Assembly: GCA_035509275.1 (NCBI GenBank)
Contig: DATJLU010000157.1
Location: 1-64,000 of the forward strand
DNA length: 64,000 nucleotides
Direction: 5' to 3'
Source of the DNA: DAHUYF01 sp035509275
GTDB taxonomy: Bacteria > Pseudomonadota > Alphaproteobacteria > ATCC43930 > CGMCC-115725
Within the stretch, counting starts at the first letter, position 1; each line of letters opens with the position of its first letter. The position numbers were made by a program, and so were the translations under genes. Of this stretch, positions 7,405-16,110 are shown piece after piece. The notes under the pieces are model-generated. The model made no database searches. It saw only the letters and a program-made list of their open reading frames with translations, and was not told the DNA's origin.

Positions 7405-8498
7405 ACGCGCTCGCGCGGCTGCTGGCACAGCGCATCCGCGCGACCGGGCCGCTCGGCATCGCCGAATTCATGCAGGAAGCGCTGCTCCACCCGCGCTACG
7501 GCTATTACCGCACCCGCGACCCGCTGGGCGCGGGCGGCGATTTCATCACCGCGCCCGAGGTGAGCCAGGTCTTCGGCGAGCTCATTGGCCTCTGGTGCGC
7601 CGATGCCTGGGACAAGATGGGCCGGCCCGAGCGCGTCATCCTCGCCGAGCTCGGCCCCGGCCGCGGCACGCTGATGGCCGATGCCTTGCGGGCGCTCAAG
7701 GGGGCGCCTGGCTTCCACCGCGCGCTGACGCTGCATCTCGTCGAAAGCAGCCCGGTGCTGCGCCGCCATCAGGCCGCGCTTCTCGCCGAGGCGAGCCCTT
7801 CCTGGCATGACAGCCTCGGCGAGCTGCCCGACGGGCCGCTGATCCTCGTCGCCAACGAGTTCCTCGACGCGCTGCCGATCCGACAGCTGGTGCGCGGCGA
7901 GCGGTTTTGGCATGAGCGGCGCGTGGCGCTCGCTGCCGACGGCCAATCCTTTGTCTTCGCTCTCGATCCTGCGCCGAGTCCGGAAGCGGCGCTGCTGCCG
8001 CCCGCGCTCAGAGCCGCGCCCCCCGGCAGCCTCTGCGAGATCCGCCCGCCGGCGATCACGCTTGCCGCGACGCTGGGCGAGCGGCTCCGGCACCAGGGCG
8101 GTGTCGCGCTCTTCATCGATTACGGTTATTTCCCCGCCGCTTGCGGCGACACCTTGCAGGCGCTCCGCCGCCACCGCCGCCACGAGGTGTTGGACGAGCC
8201 CGGCGAGGCCGACCTCACCGCGCATGTCGATTTCGCCAGCGTCGCTGCCGCGGCGCGCGGCGCCGGCGCGCGCGCCTGGGGACCGGTGCCGCAAGGCGGC
8301 TTCCTTGCCGCGCTCGGCCTCGCCGAGCGCGCCGCGGCGCTCATCGCGCGCGCCACGCCGGCGCAACTCCCCGCGATCGAAAGCGGTTGCCGGAGGTTGA
8401 TCGATCCCGAGCAAATGGGCACCTTGTTCAAGGCGCTGGCGCTCGCCGCGCCGGCGCTGGCCGCGCCCGCCGGCTTTGTGGAGGAATGCATTCCGTGA
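7401..8498 (+). CDS. MidA/NDUFAF7-family SAM-dependent methyltransferase
   Basis: Class I methyltransferase of the family that includes mitochondrial MidA/NDUFAF7, an arginine methyltransferase needed for complex I assembly. Visible features are the N-terminal IRATGPLGIAEFMQEALLHP and GYYRTRDPLGAGGDFITAPE, then SAM motif I in LAELGPGRGTLMADALRAL (about 79-97), LVANEFLDALPIRQ near 150, and FIDYGYFP near 240. The length of 365 is normal. The GTG start overlaps the lgt stop. The bacterial substrate is not known from sequence; complex I is a reasonable candidate. Confidence 0.9.
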   Translation: MNALARLLAQRIRATGPLGIAEFMQEALLHPRYGYYRTRDPLGAGGDFITAPEVSQVFGELIGLWCADAWDKMGRPERVILAELGPGRGTLMADALRALKGAPGFHRALTLHLVESSPVLRRHQAALLAEASPSWHDSLGELPDGPLILVANEFLDALPIRQLVRGERFWHERRVALAADGQSFVFALDPAPSPEAALLPPALRAAPPGSLCEIRPPAITLAATLGERLRHQGGVALFIDYGYFPAACGDTLQALRRHRRHEVLDEPGEADLTAHVDFASVAAAARGAGARAWGPVPQGGFLAALGLAERAAALIARATPAQLPAIESGCRRLIDPEQMGTLFKALALAAPALAAPAGFVEECIP

Positions 8499-9253
8499 TC
8501 AGGCTTCCGACGCTCGCCGCCGCCTGCCACGCCTTCTTCACCCGCGAGGGCGGCGTCAGCGAAGGGCTTTTCGCCTCCCTCAATTGCGGCCTTGGCTCCG
8601 GCGACGACGCGGCGAAAGTGGCGGAGAATCGCCGACGCGCGATGGCGGCGTTGGGCTTGGAAGGCGACCGGCTGGTCACCGGCTACCAGGTGCACAGCGC
8701 GGATGTCGCGATCATCGACGAGCGCTGGCGGCCGGAGGAGCGGCCGCGCGCCGATGCGCTGGTGACGCGACGGCAGGACGTGGCGCTCGGCATCCTCACC
8801 GCCGATTGCGTGCCGGTCCTGTTCGCCGATGCGGAGGCGGGCGTGATCGGCGCAGCCCATGCCGGCTGGCGCGGCGCGCTGGGCGGCGTGCTCGAGGCGA
8901 CGGTCGCGGCAATGATCTCCTTGGGCGCCGCGCCGCAGCGTCTCTCCGCCGGCATTGGTCCTGCCATCGCGCAGCCCTCTTACGAGGTCGGGCCGGAATT
9001 TCCGGCGCCCTTCCTGGCGCAGGACGAAGCCAATGCCGGGTTCTTCCGGCAGGCGCCGCGCGCCGGGCATTTCCTCTTCGATCTGCCGGGCTATGTCGCG
9101 CGCCGGCTCGCGCGGCTCGGCCTCGGCGCGGTTGAGCAGAGCGGCGGTGACACCGCGGCCGAGCCCGAGCGCTTCTTCTCCTATCGCCGGTCTTGCCTGC
9201 GACAGGAGCCCGACTACGGCCGCGCGCTCTCGGCGATCCGCCTCGGGGCGTAG
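8495..9253 (+). CDS. pgeF: peptidoglycan editing factor PgeF (multicopper-like DUF152)
   Basis: Member of the YfiH/PgeF family; the E. coli protein removes mis-incorporated serine precursors from peptidoglycan, and other members have purine nucleoside or laccase-like activity. Motifs are FFTREGGVSEGLFASLNCG, the metal-site His in YQVHSADV, the Cys in LTADCVPVLFAD and the His in AAHAGWRGALGGV, plus GIGPAIAQPSYEVG. The GTG at 8495 was chosen because it forms the GTGA overlap with the upstream stop and GGAGGA lies 9 bases before it; the ATG at 8486 directly abuts the Shine-Dalgarno bases. Length is 252 residues. Confidence 0.9.
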   Translation: MIRLPTLAAACHAFFTREGGVSEGLFASLNCGLGSGDDAAKVAENRRRAMAALGLEGDRLVTGYQVHSADVAIIDERWRPEERPRADALVTRRQDVALGILTADCVPVLFADAEAGVIGAAHAGWRGALGGVLEATVAAMISLGAAPQRLSAGIGPAIAQPSYEVGPEFPAPFLAQDEANAGFFRQAPRAGHFLFDLPGYVARRLARLGLGAVEQSGGDTAAEPERFFSYRRSCLRQEPDYGRALSAIRLGA

Positions 9254-9341
9254 CCGCCGCATAGGCGCTCGGCGTGCGGTGCAATTGCCATCGCCCGGCA
9301 CGAGAGCGATGATGGTGTGTCGTCCGAGGTTCGGGCGGCAA

Positions 9342-9489
9342 CGTTCTCGGGGCGGGGTGGAAGTCCCCACCGGCGGTGAAGGCGAGCAATCGCACGAGCC
9401 CGCGAGCGCCTGACGAGGCAATCTCGGCAGGGTCAGCAGAGCCGGTTCCAATCCGGCGCCGACGGTCACAGTCCGGAAGAAAGAGAGCG
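9342..9489 (+). promoter_or_regulatory. FMN riboswitch (RFN element)
   Basis: The conserved RFN core is readable: GGCGGGGTGGAAGTCCCCAC then CGGCGGTGAAGGCGAGCAAT, followed by GTCAGCAGAGCCGGTTCCAA and GACGGTCACAGTCCGGAAGA. The closing P1 helix pairs CGTTCTC (9342-9348) with GAGAGCG (9483-9489). It lies upstream of ribH and would sense FMN. Confidence 0.95.
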
Positions 9490-9492
9490 GGA

Positions 9493-9578
9493 TGGCTCCG
9501 GCTTGGCGTCGCGCTTTGGCGTGCCGCCGGGTGCGAGCGTCTCAACGCCCTGATTCTGGTCCAAAGGCAAAGGAGCCA
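9493..9578 (+). promoter_or_regulatory. FMN riboswitch expression platform sequestering the ribH ribosome binding site
   Basis: TGGCTCC (9493-9499), directly after the aptamer, is a perfect complement of GGAGCCA (9572-9578), which contains the ribH Shine-Dalgarno AGGAG (9571-9575). This suggests translational control: FMN binding frees the anti-Shine-Dalgarno strand. No T-rich terminator is seen between aptamer and gene. Confidence 0.65.
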
Positions 9579-9581
9579 CCC

Positions 9582-10073
9582 ATGAATCAGCGCCATGCGC
9601 ACGACATCACCGGAAGCGGCACAGGCGAGCGCATCGCCTTCATTCAGTCGTGCTGGCACAAGGACATCGTCGATTGCTGCCGGCAATCCTTCACCGCCGC
9701 GATGGCGAAGCTCGGTCATCCCGAGAGCGCCATCGACCTCTTCGACGTCCCCGGCAGCTTCGAGATTCCGCTGCAGGCAAAGCTGCTGGCGAAGAGCGGC
9801 CGCTATGCCGCAATCGTCGCCGGCGGACTCGTCGTCGATGGCGGCATCTACCGCCACGAATTCGTCGCCGAGGCGGTGATCTCCGGGCTGATGCGGGTTC
9901 AGCTCGACACCGAAGTGCCGGTCATCTCGGCGGTGCTGACACCGCAGCGCTTTCACGCCCATGACGAGCATCAGCGCTTCTTCCGCGAGCATTTCGTCGT
10001 GAAAGGCGCCGAAGCGGCGGAAGCTTGCGCCCGCACCATCGCCGCGCTGCGACGGCTGCGCGCGGCGGCGTAA
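9582..10073 (+). CDS. ribH: 6,7-dimethyl-8-ribityllumazine synthase, RibH2 type
   Basis: Condenses 5-amino-6-ribitylaminouracil with 3,4-dihydroxy-2-butanone 4-phosphate, the penultimate riboflavin step. It is the rhizobial/Brucella RibH2 type: IAFIQSCWHKDIVD at the start, FDVPGSFEIPLQAKLLA, GGLVVDGGIYRHEFVAEAVI, and VLTPQRFHAHDEHQRFF with the catalytic His region. The long HAHDEHQRFFREHF stretch is a RibH2 hallmark; RibH2 enzymes are decameric with low activity. AGGAG is 6 bases before the ATG. It stands alone behind an FMN riboswitch with no other rib gene nearby, so it is probably the second, FMN-controlled copy. Confidence 0.93.
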   Translation: MNQRHAHDITGSGTGERIAFIQSCWHKDIVDCCRQSFTAAMAKLGHPESAIDLFDVPGSFEIPLQAKLLAKSGRYAAIVAGGLVVDGGIYRHEFVAEAVISGLMRVQLDTEVPVISAVLTPQRFHAHDEHQRFFREHFVVKGAEAAEACARTIAALRRLRAAA

Positions 10074-10096
10074 AGCAGGGTCCCGGGATCGGCCGC

Positions 10097-10117
10097 GGCG
10101 TCCCCGTGCGGGACGCC
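10097..10117. terminator. hairpin between convergent ribH and MFS genes
   Basis: 8-bp perfect stem GGCGTCCC / GGGACGCC with a 5-base loop, between the ribH stop (10073) and the MFS stop (10131). No T-tract on either side, so termination is likely but unproven. Confidence 0.45.
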
Positions 10118-10130
10118 GAGCCCGCCGCGG

Positions 10131-11468
10131 TCAATCCGCGTGCAGCGCCGTGCCGCGCGTTTCCGGCAGGAACGGGGCCGCGAGCAGGCCCAGCACGTAG
10201 ATGCTGGCGACGATCACGGCCGCGTGTCCGTATCCGCCGAAGCGTACGATCAGGGTCCCGGCAATCAGCGGACCGAGAAACGCGATGAAGCGGGGTGCGT
10301 TGAACACGAAAGCGACCCCGGTGGCGCGGATCCGCGTCGGATAGAGCTCGGGAAGCCAGGTCGGCATCCAGGAATATTGGCCGAGGCTGAAGAACCCGTT
10401 GACGCAGGTGACCAGCAGCAGCAGGCCGAGAGTGTGCGTCCACAGGAACAGCGCCGGCGTCAGCAGCAGCGACATGGCGAAGAAGAGGATGGTGACCGGC
10501 TTGCGCCCGTAAGCGTCCGCCAGGAAGCCGAGACCGGCGTAGCCCGCGATCGCGCCGACATTGTAGACCATGCCGGCGAAGCTCGCCCATTGCGCGGGCG
10601 ATAGCCCGTTCTTGGCCGCGACCGAGCCGATATAGGGCGGGACCCAGGACGAGATGCCCCACCAGGCGAGCGTCGTCGTCAGCGACATCAGGAAAGCGAT
10701 GATCGTCCGCCGTCGGATTTCGGCGTGGCCGAAGAGGTCGAAGAGCGTGAAGCGGGTCAGCGCGTGCTCGTGGGCGTGGAGCGCCGCGCCGGCGCGCCGG
10801 CGCTCCTGCGCCGCCCGCCGCTGCTCCGCCGAGCGCTCCCAGAGCGCCGATTCCGGAATGCTGCGCCGAACCCAGAGCGTCGCGAGACCCGGCAGGATGC
10901 CGATGAGATACATGTAGCGCCAAGCGTCGGGACCGGTCGCGCCGACGAACAGCCAGATGAGCGATGCGAGAAAGAAGCCGATGCCGAGGCCGCATTGCAT
11001 GAGCCCGGCGCCTTTGCCACGCGCATGATCGGGCCAGAGCTCCGCCGTCATCGACGTGCCCGTCGCCCATTCCGAGCCAAGAGCGACGCCGACGAGAAAC
11101 CGCAGCGCGGCGAAAGAGAGCCAATCCCAGGACACGGCGCTGAGCCCGGTCATCAGCGAATAGGCCAGGATCGCCAGCATCATCATGCGCTTGCGGCCGA
11201 TGTAGTCGGCGAGGACGCCGCCGATCAGCCCGCCCACGCCCCAGCCCAGGAGCGTAATCCCGATGACCGTGCCGGCGTAGGCCGGAATCTGGGCGTACTG
11301 CGCCGGTAGCAGCAGCTGATGGAGCGCCACGCCGACGGTGAGGATCAGCGCATAGGTCTCATAGCCGTCGAAGAGCCAGCCCAGATTCGAGGCGAGAAGC
11401 GCATACCATTGGTCGCGATTGAGGCTGCGATACCAGGGGCCTCGAAGAGCGGTCTCCGCGCCGGTCAT
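10131..11468 (-). CDS. MFS transporter, aromatic acid/H+ symporter-like
   Basis: Major facilitator permease of 445 residues with 12 predicted membrane segments. It begins LGWLFDGYETYALILTVGVA, the pattern of AAHS-type organic acid importers, with the loop motif GVLADYIGRKRMMML after segment 2 and GVALGSEWATGTSMTAELWP in segment 4. The ATG at 11468 has AAGGAG 5 bases upstream; an ATG at 11504 that overlaps the previous stop as ATGA is an alternative start with a weaker site. It is the last gene of the GntR-controlled catabolic operon and probably imports the substrate of the molybdenum hydroxylase. Confidence 0.88.
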   Translation of the reverse strand: MTGAETALRGPWYRSLNRDQWYALLASNLGWLFDGYETYALILTVGVALHQLLLPAQYAQIPAYAGTVIGITLLGWGVGGLIGGVLADYIGRKRMMMLAILAYSLMTGLSAVSWDWLSFAALRFLVGVALGSEWATGTSMTAELWPDHARGKGAGLMQCGLGIGFFLASLIWLFVGATGPDAWRYMYLIGILPGLATLWVRRSIPESALWERSAEQRRAAQERRRAGAALHAHEHALTRFTLFDLFGHAEIRRRTIIAFLMSLTTTLAWWGISSWVPPYIGSVAAKNGLSPAQWASFAGMVYNVGAIAGYAGLGFLADAYGRKPVTILFFAMSLLLTPALFLWTHTLGLLLLVTCVNGFFSLGQYSWMPTWLPELYPTRIRATGVAFVFNAPRFIAFLGPLIAGTLIVRFGGYGHAAVIVASIYVLGLLAAPFLPETRGTALHAD

Positions 11469-11500
11469 GGGGTCTCCTTGCCTCGCATCGTTTGACGTGG

Positions 11501-11986
11501 TCATGCCTTGCGCTTCTTCGCCGCGAGCCGCACTGCCTCGACGATCTGAGGATAGGTCCCGCAGCGGCACAAATTGCCGGAAAGATAGTGACCGATCTCC
11601 GCATCGCTCGGATCGGGGTTTTCGTCGAGGAGCTGGCGCGTCATGAGCACGAATCCCGGGGTGCAGAAGCCGCATTGAAAGGCGCCGGCCTCGATGAAGG
11701 CCTGTTGCACCGGATCGAGCCGCTCGCCCGCCCCGAGATACTCGACCGTCTCAACCTGTGCGCCGTCGGCGAAGACGGCGAGGAAGAGACAGCCCGACAC
11801 TGCCGTGCCGTCGACCAGGACGGTGCAGCACCCGCACAGGCCTTGCGCGCAGCTTTCGCGTGCGCCGAAGAGGTCGAAGCGCTGCTGCAGCACCTCGACC
11901 AGGCTTTGGTGCGTGCCGATCTCGGCACTCGCCGGCGCGCCGTTGAGGGTGAAGCGGATGGTGCGCGCGTTCATCTCATTCCTCAC
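11501..11986 (-). CDS. molybdenum hydroxylase small subunit (2x[2Fe-2S])
   Basis: Iron-sulfur electron-transfer subunit of a xanthine dehydrogenase-family heterotrimer, 161 residues. The N-terminal plant-type [2Fe-2S] site reads CAQGLCGCCTVLVDG (about 47-61), and the second cluster lies in CGFCTPGF and CRCGTYPQIVEA. Order and length match CoxS/NdhS/XdhC-type subunits. Its start overlaps the large subunit gene by 11 bases. It passes electrons from the molybdenum cofactor to the FAD subunit. Confidence 0.94.
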   Translation of the reverse strand: MRNEMNARTIRFTLNGAPASAEIGTHQSLVEVLQQRFDLFGARESCAQGLCGCCTVLVDGTAVSGCLFLAVFADGAQVETVEYLGAGERLDPVQQAFIEAGAFQCGFCTPGFVLMTRQLLDENPDPSDAEIGHYLSGNLCRCGTYPQIVEAVRLAAKKRKA

Positions 11987-14267
11987 CGAGCGGATCGCCG
12001 GCAGCCGCGCGGATCGCGCGGTAGACCGCCTCCGGCGTCAACGGCAGCGCCGTGAGCCGCACGCCGACGGCGTCGTGAATTGCATTGGCGATGGCGGGCG
12101 AAACGCCGAAGGTTGCGCTCTCGCCGACGCCCTTGGCGCCGAAGGGACCGCCCTGCTGCTCGGCGGGGACGAACTCGCTCTCGATCGCGAGCGGCAGGTC
12201 GTGCATGCCGGGTATCTTGTAATCGGCGAGGGAGGCGTTGGTGACCTGGCCCTTATCGAAATTCATGCGCTCGAACAGCGTGAAGCCGAGCTGCATGATC
12301 GCGGCGCCGGAAAGTTGCGTCTCGACGATGCGCGGATTGATCGCGCGTCCGGCGTCGGCGACGTTGACGAGGCGCGTCACCCGCACATGCCCGGTCTCGG
12401 TGTCGACCTCGAGCTCGACCCCGGTGGCGCCGATCATCCAGAAGGGCGTCGCGTTCTCGGTGAGCCCCGTGCTGTGGTCGGGCGGGCTATAGCTCGGGAT
12501 GAAGCTGCCGGTGCCGATGATGGTGCCCGCCTGCATGCCGTATTTCCGGCGGAACAGCTCGGCGAGCGACAGGTTGGAGCCCGGCGGCAGACCGAGCGAA
12601 GCGGCCAAGGCCGCAATCTTGTCGCGGGCGTCCTCAGCCGCGAGCCTCACCGCATTTCCCATGTGATAAGTGGACCGCGAGCCCAGGGTTGCCATGTCGT
12701 ACGGGGTCACGTCGGTGTCGGGGTGGATGACGGCGATCGCCTCGGCCTCGAGGTTCAGCACCTCGGCGACGATCTGCGCCATGGCAGTGTCCGAGCCCTG
12801 GCCCATGTCGACCGTGCCGCAGGACAGCGTGCAACTCCCATCGGCGTGGATGGCCACGCTGGCGATCGAGGTGGTGGGCGCGATGCTCGCCTTGAAGCCG
12901 ATGGCAATGCCGCGGCCGCGTTTCACCGCACCGGCGCCGCGATCGAACGGCCGGTTCCAATCGAGGCGCGCCGCGAGGCGCTCGAGCACCGCCTCGATCT
13001 CGGCGTCGCGCATGATCGTGCCGGTCGCCTGCGGCCGGCCGTTGCGCAGCAGATTCTTGCGCCGGAACGTCAGCGGATCGATCGCGAGCGCCCGGGCGAT
13101 GAGGTCGGTGTGGCTCTCATAGGCCCAGACGAGCTGCGGAATGCCGAAGCCCCGCAAGGCGCCGGCGGGCGGCAGGTTGGTGTAGAGCGCATAGGAATCG
13201 ATGCTTACCGCCGGGATGTCATAGGGACCGGCGGCGGTGAAGCCGGATTTCTGCGTCACCCGCGGCCCGATATCGGCGTAGGCGCCGCCGTTCCACAACA
13301 CCTCGCAATGCCGCGCGGTGACGCGTCCGTCCTTGGCGACGGCGCTCTTGATGCGGAAGGTGCTGGCGTGCTTGGTGATCGTATAGAATTGCTCTTCCAT
13401 CGAGAGCGCGACTTTGACCGGCCGACGCGCCAGAAGGGAGAGCGCCACCACCAGCGCCTCGAGCTTGATGTAGAGCTTGGCGCCGAAGCCGCCGCCGAGA
13501 TGCAGCGTCTTGACCCGCACGCGGTTCTCCGGCCAGCGCAGCAGCCGGGCGATCTCGATGCGCACGAAGGAAGGGCTCTGCGAGGCCGTATGGATCGTGA
13601 CCGACGACGGGGTCGCGTCGGCCAGCGACACGAAGGGCTCGAGCGGCACGTGCAGCACCTGCTGCGTCTGGAAGGTGTGCTCAAACACCTGCTCGGCCGA
13701 TGCGAAGGCGGCGTCGACGTCGCCCTGTCGCAAATGGAAATCGAGCGCGATGTTGGTGTTGGTGCGGCCCTCGAGATGCTTCAAATCCGGAAAGGTGCCG
13801 GCCGGCCGCAACACCTCGTGGACGATCGCCGTCGAGGTCATCGCCTCGCGCTCGTCGAAGACCGCCGGCAGCTCGTCATATTCGGCGACGATGAGATGCG
13901 CGGCGGCTTCGGCGATGTGCGGGTCCGCCGCCAGGACCACGGCAACGGGTTCGCCGACATAGCGCACCTTGTCGATGGCGAGGATCGGCTGGTCGTGGAA
14001 AGCCGGCCCGTAATAAGGATCCGGAATCACCCGGCGCACATCCTCGGCCGTGATCACGCTGTGAACGCCGTCCATCGCGCGCGCGGCCGCGACGTCGAGG
14101 CGCCGGATGCGGCCATGCGCCGTGCGGCTGCGGAAGATCTTGCCGTAGAGCATGCCCGGCAGCCGCAGATTGTGCACATACTCCGCGCGGCCCGTGACCT
14201 TGGCGCGCGCCTCGAGGCGCGGCACCGAGCGTCCCACCTGTCCGCCCGGGGAGATCGTGGTGGTCAT
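11976..14267 (-). CDS. molybdenum hydroxylase large subunit
   Basis: Molybdopterin-binding catalytic subunit, 763 residues, of the xanthine dehydrogenase/CO dehydrogenase superfamily. It shows LEARAKVTGRAEYVHNLRLP near the N-terminus, GGGFGAKLYIKLEAL (about 254-268), GALRGFGIPQLVWAYE with the conserved Arg, and the C-terminal catalytic Glu in GAKGVGESATFG. The AYRCSFR loop that defines true aerobic CO dehydrogenase is absent, so it should hydroxylate an organic substrate such as an N-heterocycle or aldehyde. It overlaps the FAD subunit by 4 bases. The substrate cannot be read from sequence; the alpha/beta hydrolase partner suggests an aromatic or heteroaromatic acid. Confidence 0.92.
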   Translation of the reverse strand: MTTTISPGGQVGRSVPRLEARAKVTGRAEYVHNLRLPGMLYGKIFRSRTAHGRIRRLDVAAARAMDGVHSVITAEDVRRVIPDPYYGPAFHDQPILAIDKVRYVGEPVAVVLAADPHIAEAAAHLIVAEYDELPAVFDEREAMTSTAIVHEVLRPAGTFPDLKHLEGRTNTNIALDFHLRQGDVDAAFASAEQVFEHTFQTQQVLHVPLEPFVSLADATPSSVTIHTASQSPSFVRIEIARLLRWPENRVRVKTLHLGGGFGAKLYIKLEALVVALSLLARRPVKVALSMEEQFYTITKHASTFRIKSAVAKDGRVTARHCEVLWNGGAYADIGPRVTQKSGFTAAGPYDIPAVSIDSYALYTNLPPAGALRGFGIPQLVWAYESHTDLIARALAIDPLTFRRKNLLRNGRPQATGTIMRDAEIEAVLERLAARLDWNRPFDRGAGAVKRGRGIAIGFKASIAPTTSIASVAIHADGSCTLSCGTVDMGQGSDTAMAQIVAEVLNLEAEAIAVIHPDTDVTPYDMATLGSRSTYHMGNAVRLAAEDARDKIAALAASLGLPPGSNLSLAELFRRKYGMQAGTIIGTGSFIPSYSPPDHSTGLTENATPFWMIGATGVELEVDTETGHVRVTRLVNVADAGRAINPRIVETQLSGAAIMQLGFTLFERMNFDKGQVTNASLADYKIPGMHDLPLAIESEFVPAEQQGGPFGAKGVGESATFGVSPAIANAIHDAVGVRLTALPLTPEAVYRAIRAAAGDPLGEE

Positions 14268-15145
14268 TGGCGCGCCTCCCCTGCGTTGGACCCTGCGGCG
14301 AGCGCGCGACGGACGGCGCGGCCGAGATAAACGCGCAGGAGCTGGCGCTTATAAGCGGCCGAGCCCTGCGCGTCGCTGACCAGCTCGACCGCCGCCGCGG
14401 CGTCGCCGGCCGCGCGCAACAGCGCCTCGCTCGGCTCGCGGCCGGCGAGCATGGCCTCGGCGGCGGCGAGGCGCACCGGCCGGTCCGTCGCCGCGCCGAG
14501 CACGATGCGCGCGTCCTTTATCATCGGGCCCGACAGGGCGAGCGATACGGCGAGGCCGAGCGCGGGCCAATCATCGGCCGAGCGCGTCGTGCATTTGACG
14601 TAGGCGGCGCGCCGATCCTGCTGCGGCGGGACCACGACCTCGGCGATGAGCTCGTTGCCCTTGAGCACGGTTTCGAGATAGCCGACGAAGAGATCGGCAA
14701 CCGGCAGCGTGCGTTCGCCCGAGGGGCCTGCGACGACGAGCCGGGCGTCAAGCGACGCAAGCACCGGCGGCAGATCCATATGCGGATCCGCATGGGCGAG
14801 GTGCCCACCCAACGTCGCGACGTTGCGCACGCGGACGTTGGAGAGGCGCAGCAATGCATCGGCGAGAACCGGCGCCATGCGCCTTGCCTCGCTCGACCGC
14901 TCGATCGACCGGAGGGTGGCGAGCGCGCCGATGCTGAGGCTCCCATCCTTCTCGACCACGATGCGCGAAAATCGCTTCTCGACCCGGCGAAGACTGACCA
15001 GCCGCGCCGGGACGAGCACCCCGAATTTCATCATCAGCATGATCGCCGTGCCGCCGCCCACCGGCCGCGTCGACACATCGTCGGGATCGAGGAGAGCGAT
15101 CGCCTCGCCGAGGCTCGCCGGCTCGACGAACTCGAAGGGCGTCAT
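14264..15145 (-). CDS. molybdenum hydroxylase FAD-binding subunit
   Basis: Medium subunit of the heterotrimer, 293 residues, CoxM/CutM-like. FAD-binding motifs are RPVGGGTAIMLMMKFG (about 32-47, a variant of AGGTDL-type loops) and ATLGGHLAHADPHMDLPPVL (about 108-127), where TLGG and ADP contact the flavin. It accepts electrons from the 2Fe-2S subunit and passes them to an acceptor. It is second in the operon, overlapping the hydrolase and the large subunit by 4 bases each, so stoichiometric expression is likely. Confidence 0.93.
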   Translation of the reverse strand: MTPFEFVEPASLGEAIALLDPDDVSTRPVGGGTAIMLMMKFGVLVPARLVSLRRVEKRFSRIVVEKDGSLSIGALATLRSIERSSEARRMAPVLADALLRLSNVRVRNVATLGGHLAHADPHMDLPPVLASLDARLVVAGPSGERTLPVADLFVGYLETVLKGNELIAEVVVPPQQDRRAAYVKCTTRSADDWPALGLAVSLALSGPMIKDARIVLGAATDRPVRLAAAEAMLAGREPSEALLRAAGDAAAAVELVSDAQGSAAYKRQLLRVYLGRAVRRALAAGSNAGEARQ

Positions 15146-16062
15146 GGCGCCGCCTCGAATGCCGTCGCCGAGCGGTCGGCCGACCAGATGAACGACGCGA
15201 GTTCGACGGCGATGCGCTCCGGCTGTTCGACCGGCGTCAGATGCCGCCCCTCCTCGATGACGACGAGGCGTGAGGCGGCGATCCCGCGATGGAGCGCTTC
15301 GGCCATCGCGACCGGCGTCGCGTAATCCTCGCGGCCGACGATGATCTTGGTCGGCACCTTCACCCGCGGCAGCGCTGCGCGCAGATCGCAGGCGCCCAGC
15401 ATGCGGCAGCTTTCCGCATAGGCGGCGACATCGTTGCCGAGGAAGGTCTCGACCGTCCGGGCCACGATCTCGGGACGGGACGCGCGAAAAGCGTCGGTGA
15501 ACCAGCGCCGTTGCTGGAAAGCGACGAGGTCCTGGAGCCCGGCGGCGAGCGCCCGGTCGGCGCGCTCAGCCCAAACCTTCGGCGCATCCTCGCCGTACCA
15601 GGCCGTGGTGTCGATGAGGCCCAGCGCGGCGACGCGTTCGGGATAGGCGTCGGCGAAGGCCAGCGCCACGCATCCGCCCATCGACGTCCCGACGATGGCG
15701 GCGGCGGGCCAGCCGACATGATCGAGCGCCGCCGCGAGGTCGTGCGCGAAGAGCTCGACCGTATAGGGCCCCGGCGGCTTGTCCGATCCGCCATGGCCGC
15801 GACAGTCGATGGCGAGACCCTCGCCCATGCCGGCGAGGCGCTCGGCCACCGGCCTCCAAAAGCGACGATCGGCAGCCAGCGGATGGAGCAGGACGATGGG
15901 CGCGCGATTCGGCCGCGGGCGGCCCCAGCGCGTTGCCAGGATCCGCGCGCCGTCGCGCGTCGCGATGGGTTCGACGTGAGCTGGGAATACAGAAGCGTCG
16001 TCCAAGGCGGTCTGCGGTCCTCCTGGGCTCCGCACGGGCGGCGAAGCTCCGTTATTGGTCAT
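15142..16062 (-). CDS. alpha/beta hydrolase, 3-oxoadipate enol-lactonase-like
   Basis: Hydrolase of about 306 residues. The oxyanion region is PIVLLHPLAADRRFW, the nucleophile elbow GTSMGGCVAL, the acid VGREDYATP and the catalytic His EEGRHLTPVEQPE. The overall pattern resembles PcaD and ring-fission or N-formyl-type hydrolases. It is the first gene of the operon and probably opens or cleaves a hydroxylated ring product. The ATG at 16062 was preferred; an in-frame ATG at 16074 would lie inside the operator. Neither start has a clear Shine-Dalgarno sequence, so the first residues are uncertain. Confidence 0.85.
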   Translation of the reverse strand: MTNNGASPPVRSPGGPQTALDDASVFPAHVEPIATRDGARILATRWGRPRPNRAPIVLLHPLAADRRFWRPVAERLAGMGEGLAIDCRGHGGSDKPPGPYTVELFAHDLAAALDHVGWPAAAIVGTSMGGCVALAFADAYPERVAALGLIDTTAWYGEDAPKVWAERADRALAAGLQDLVAFQQRRWFTDAFRASRPEIVARTVETFLGNDVAAYAESCRMLGACDLRAALPRVKVPTKIIVGREDYATPVAMAEALHRGIAASRLVVIEEGRHLTPVEQPERIAVELASFIWSADRSATAFEAAP

Positions 16063-16065
16063 TAA

Positions 16066-16104
16066 GTCTTGCATATAACCAAATGACTGAGTTATCGTCA
16101 AGAC
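16066..16104. promoter_or_regulatory. inverted-repeat operator between the catabolic operon and its GntR regulator
   Basis: Left arm GTCTTGCATATAAC (16066-16079) and right arm GTTATCGTCAAGAC (16091-16104) match at 11 of 14 positions around an 11-base centre. It fills the gap between two divergent genes, so the HutC-type regulator at 16111 is the likely binder, controlling both directions. Confidence 0.65.
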
Positions 16105-16110
16105 ATCGAA

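Noticed and set aside
11976..14267. Aerobic CO dehydrogenase (CoxL form I)
   Set aside because: The AYRCSFR active-site loop is missing, so a different molybdenum hydroxylase is more likely.
11694..14330. 878-codon open frame on the plus strand
   Set aside because: Antisense shadow of the molybdenum hydroxylase genes.
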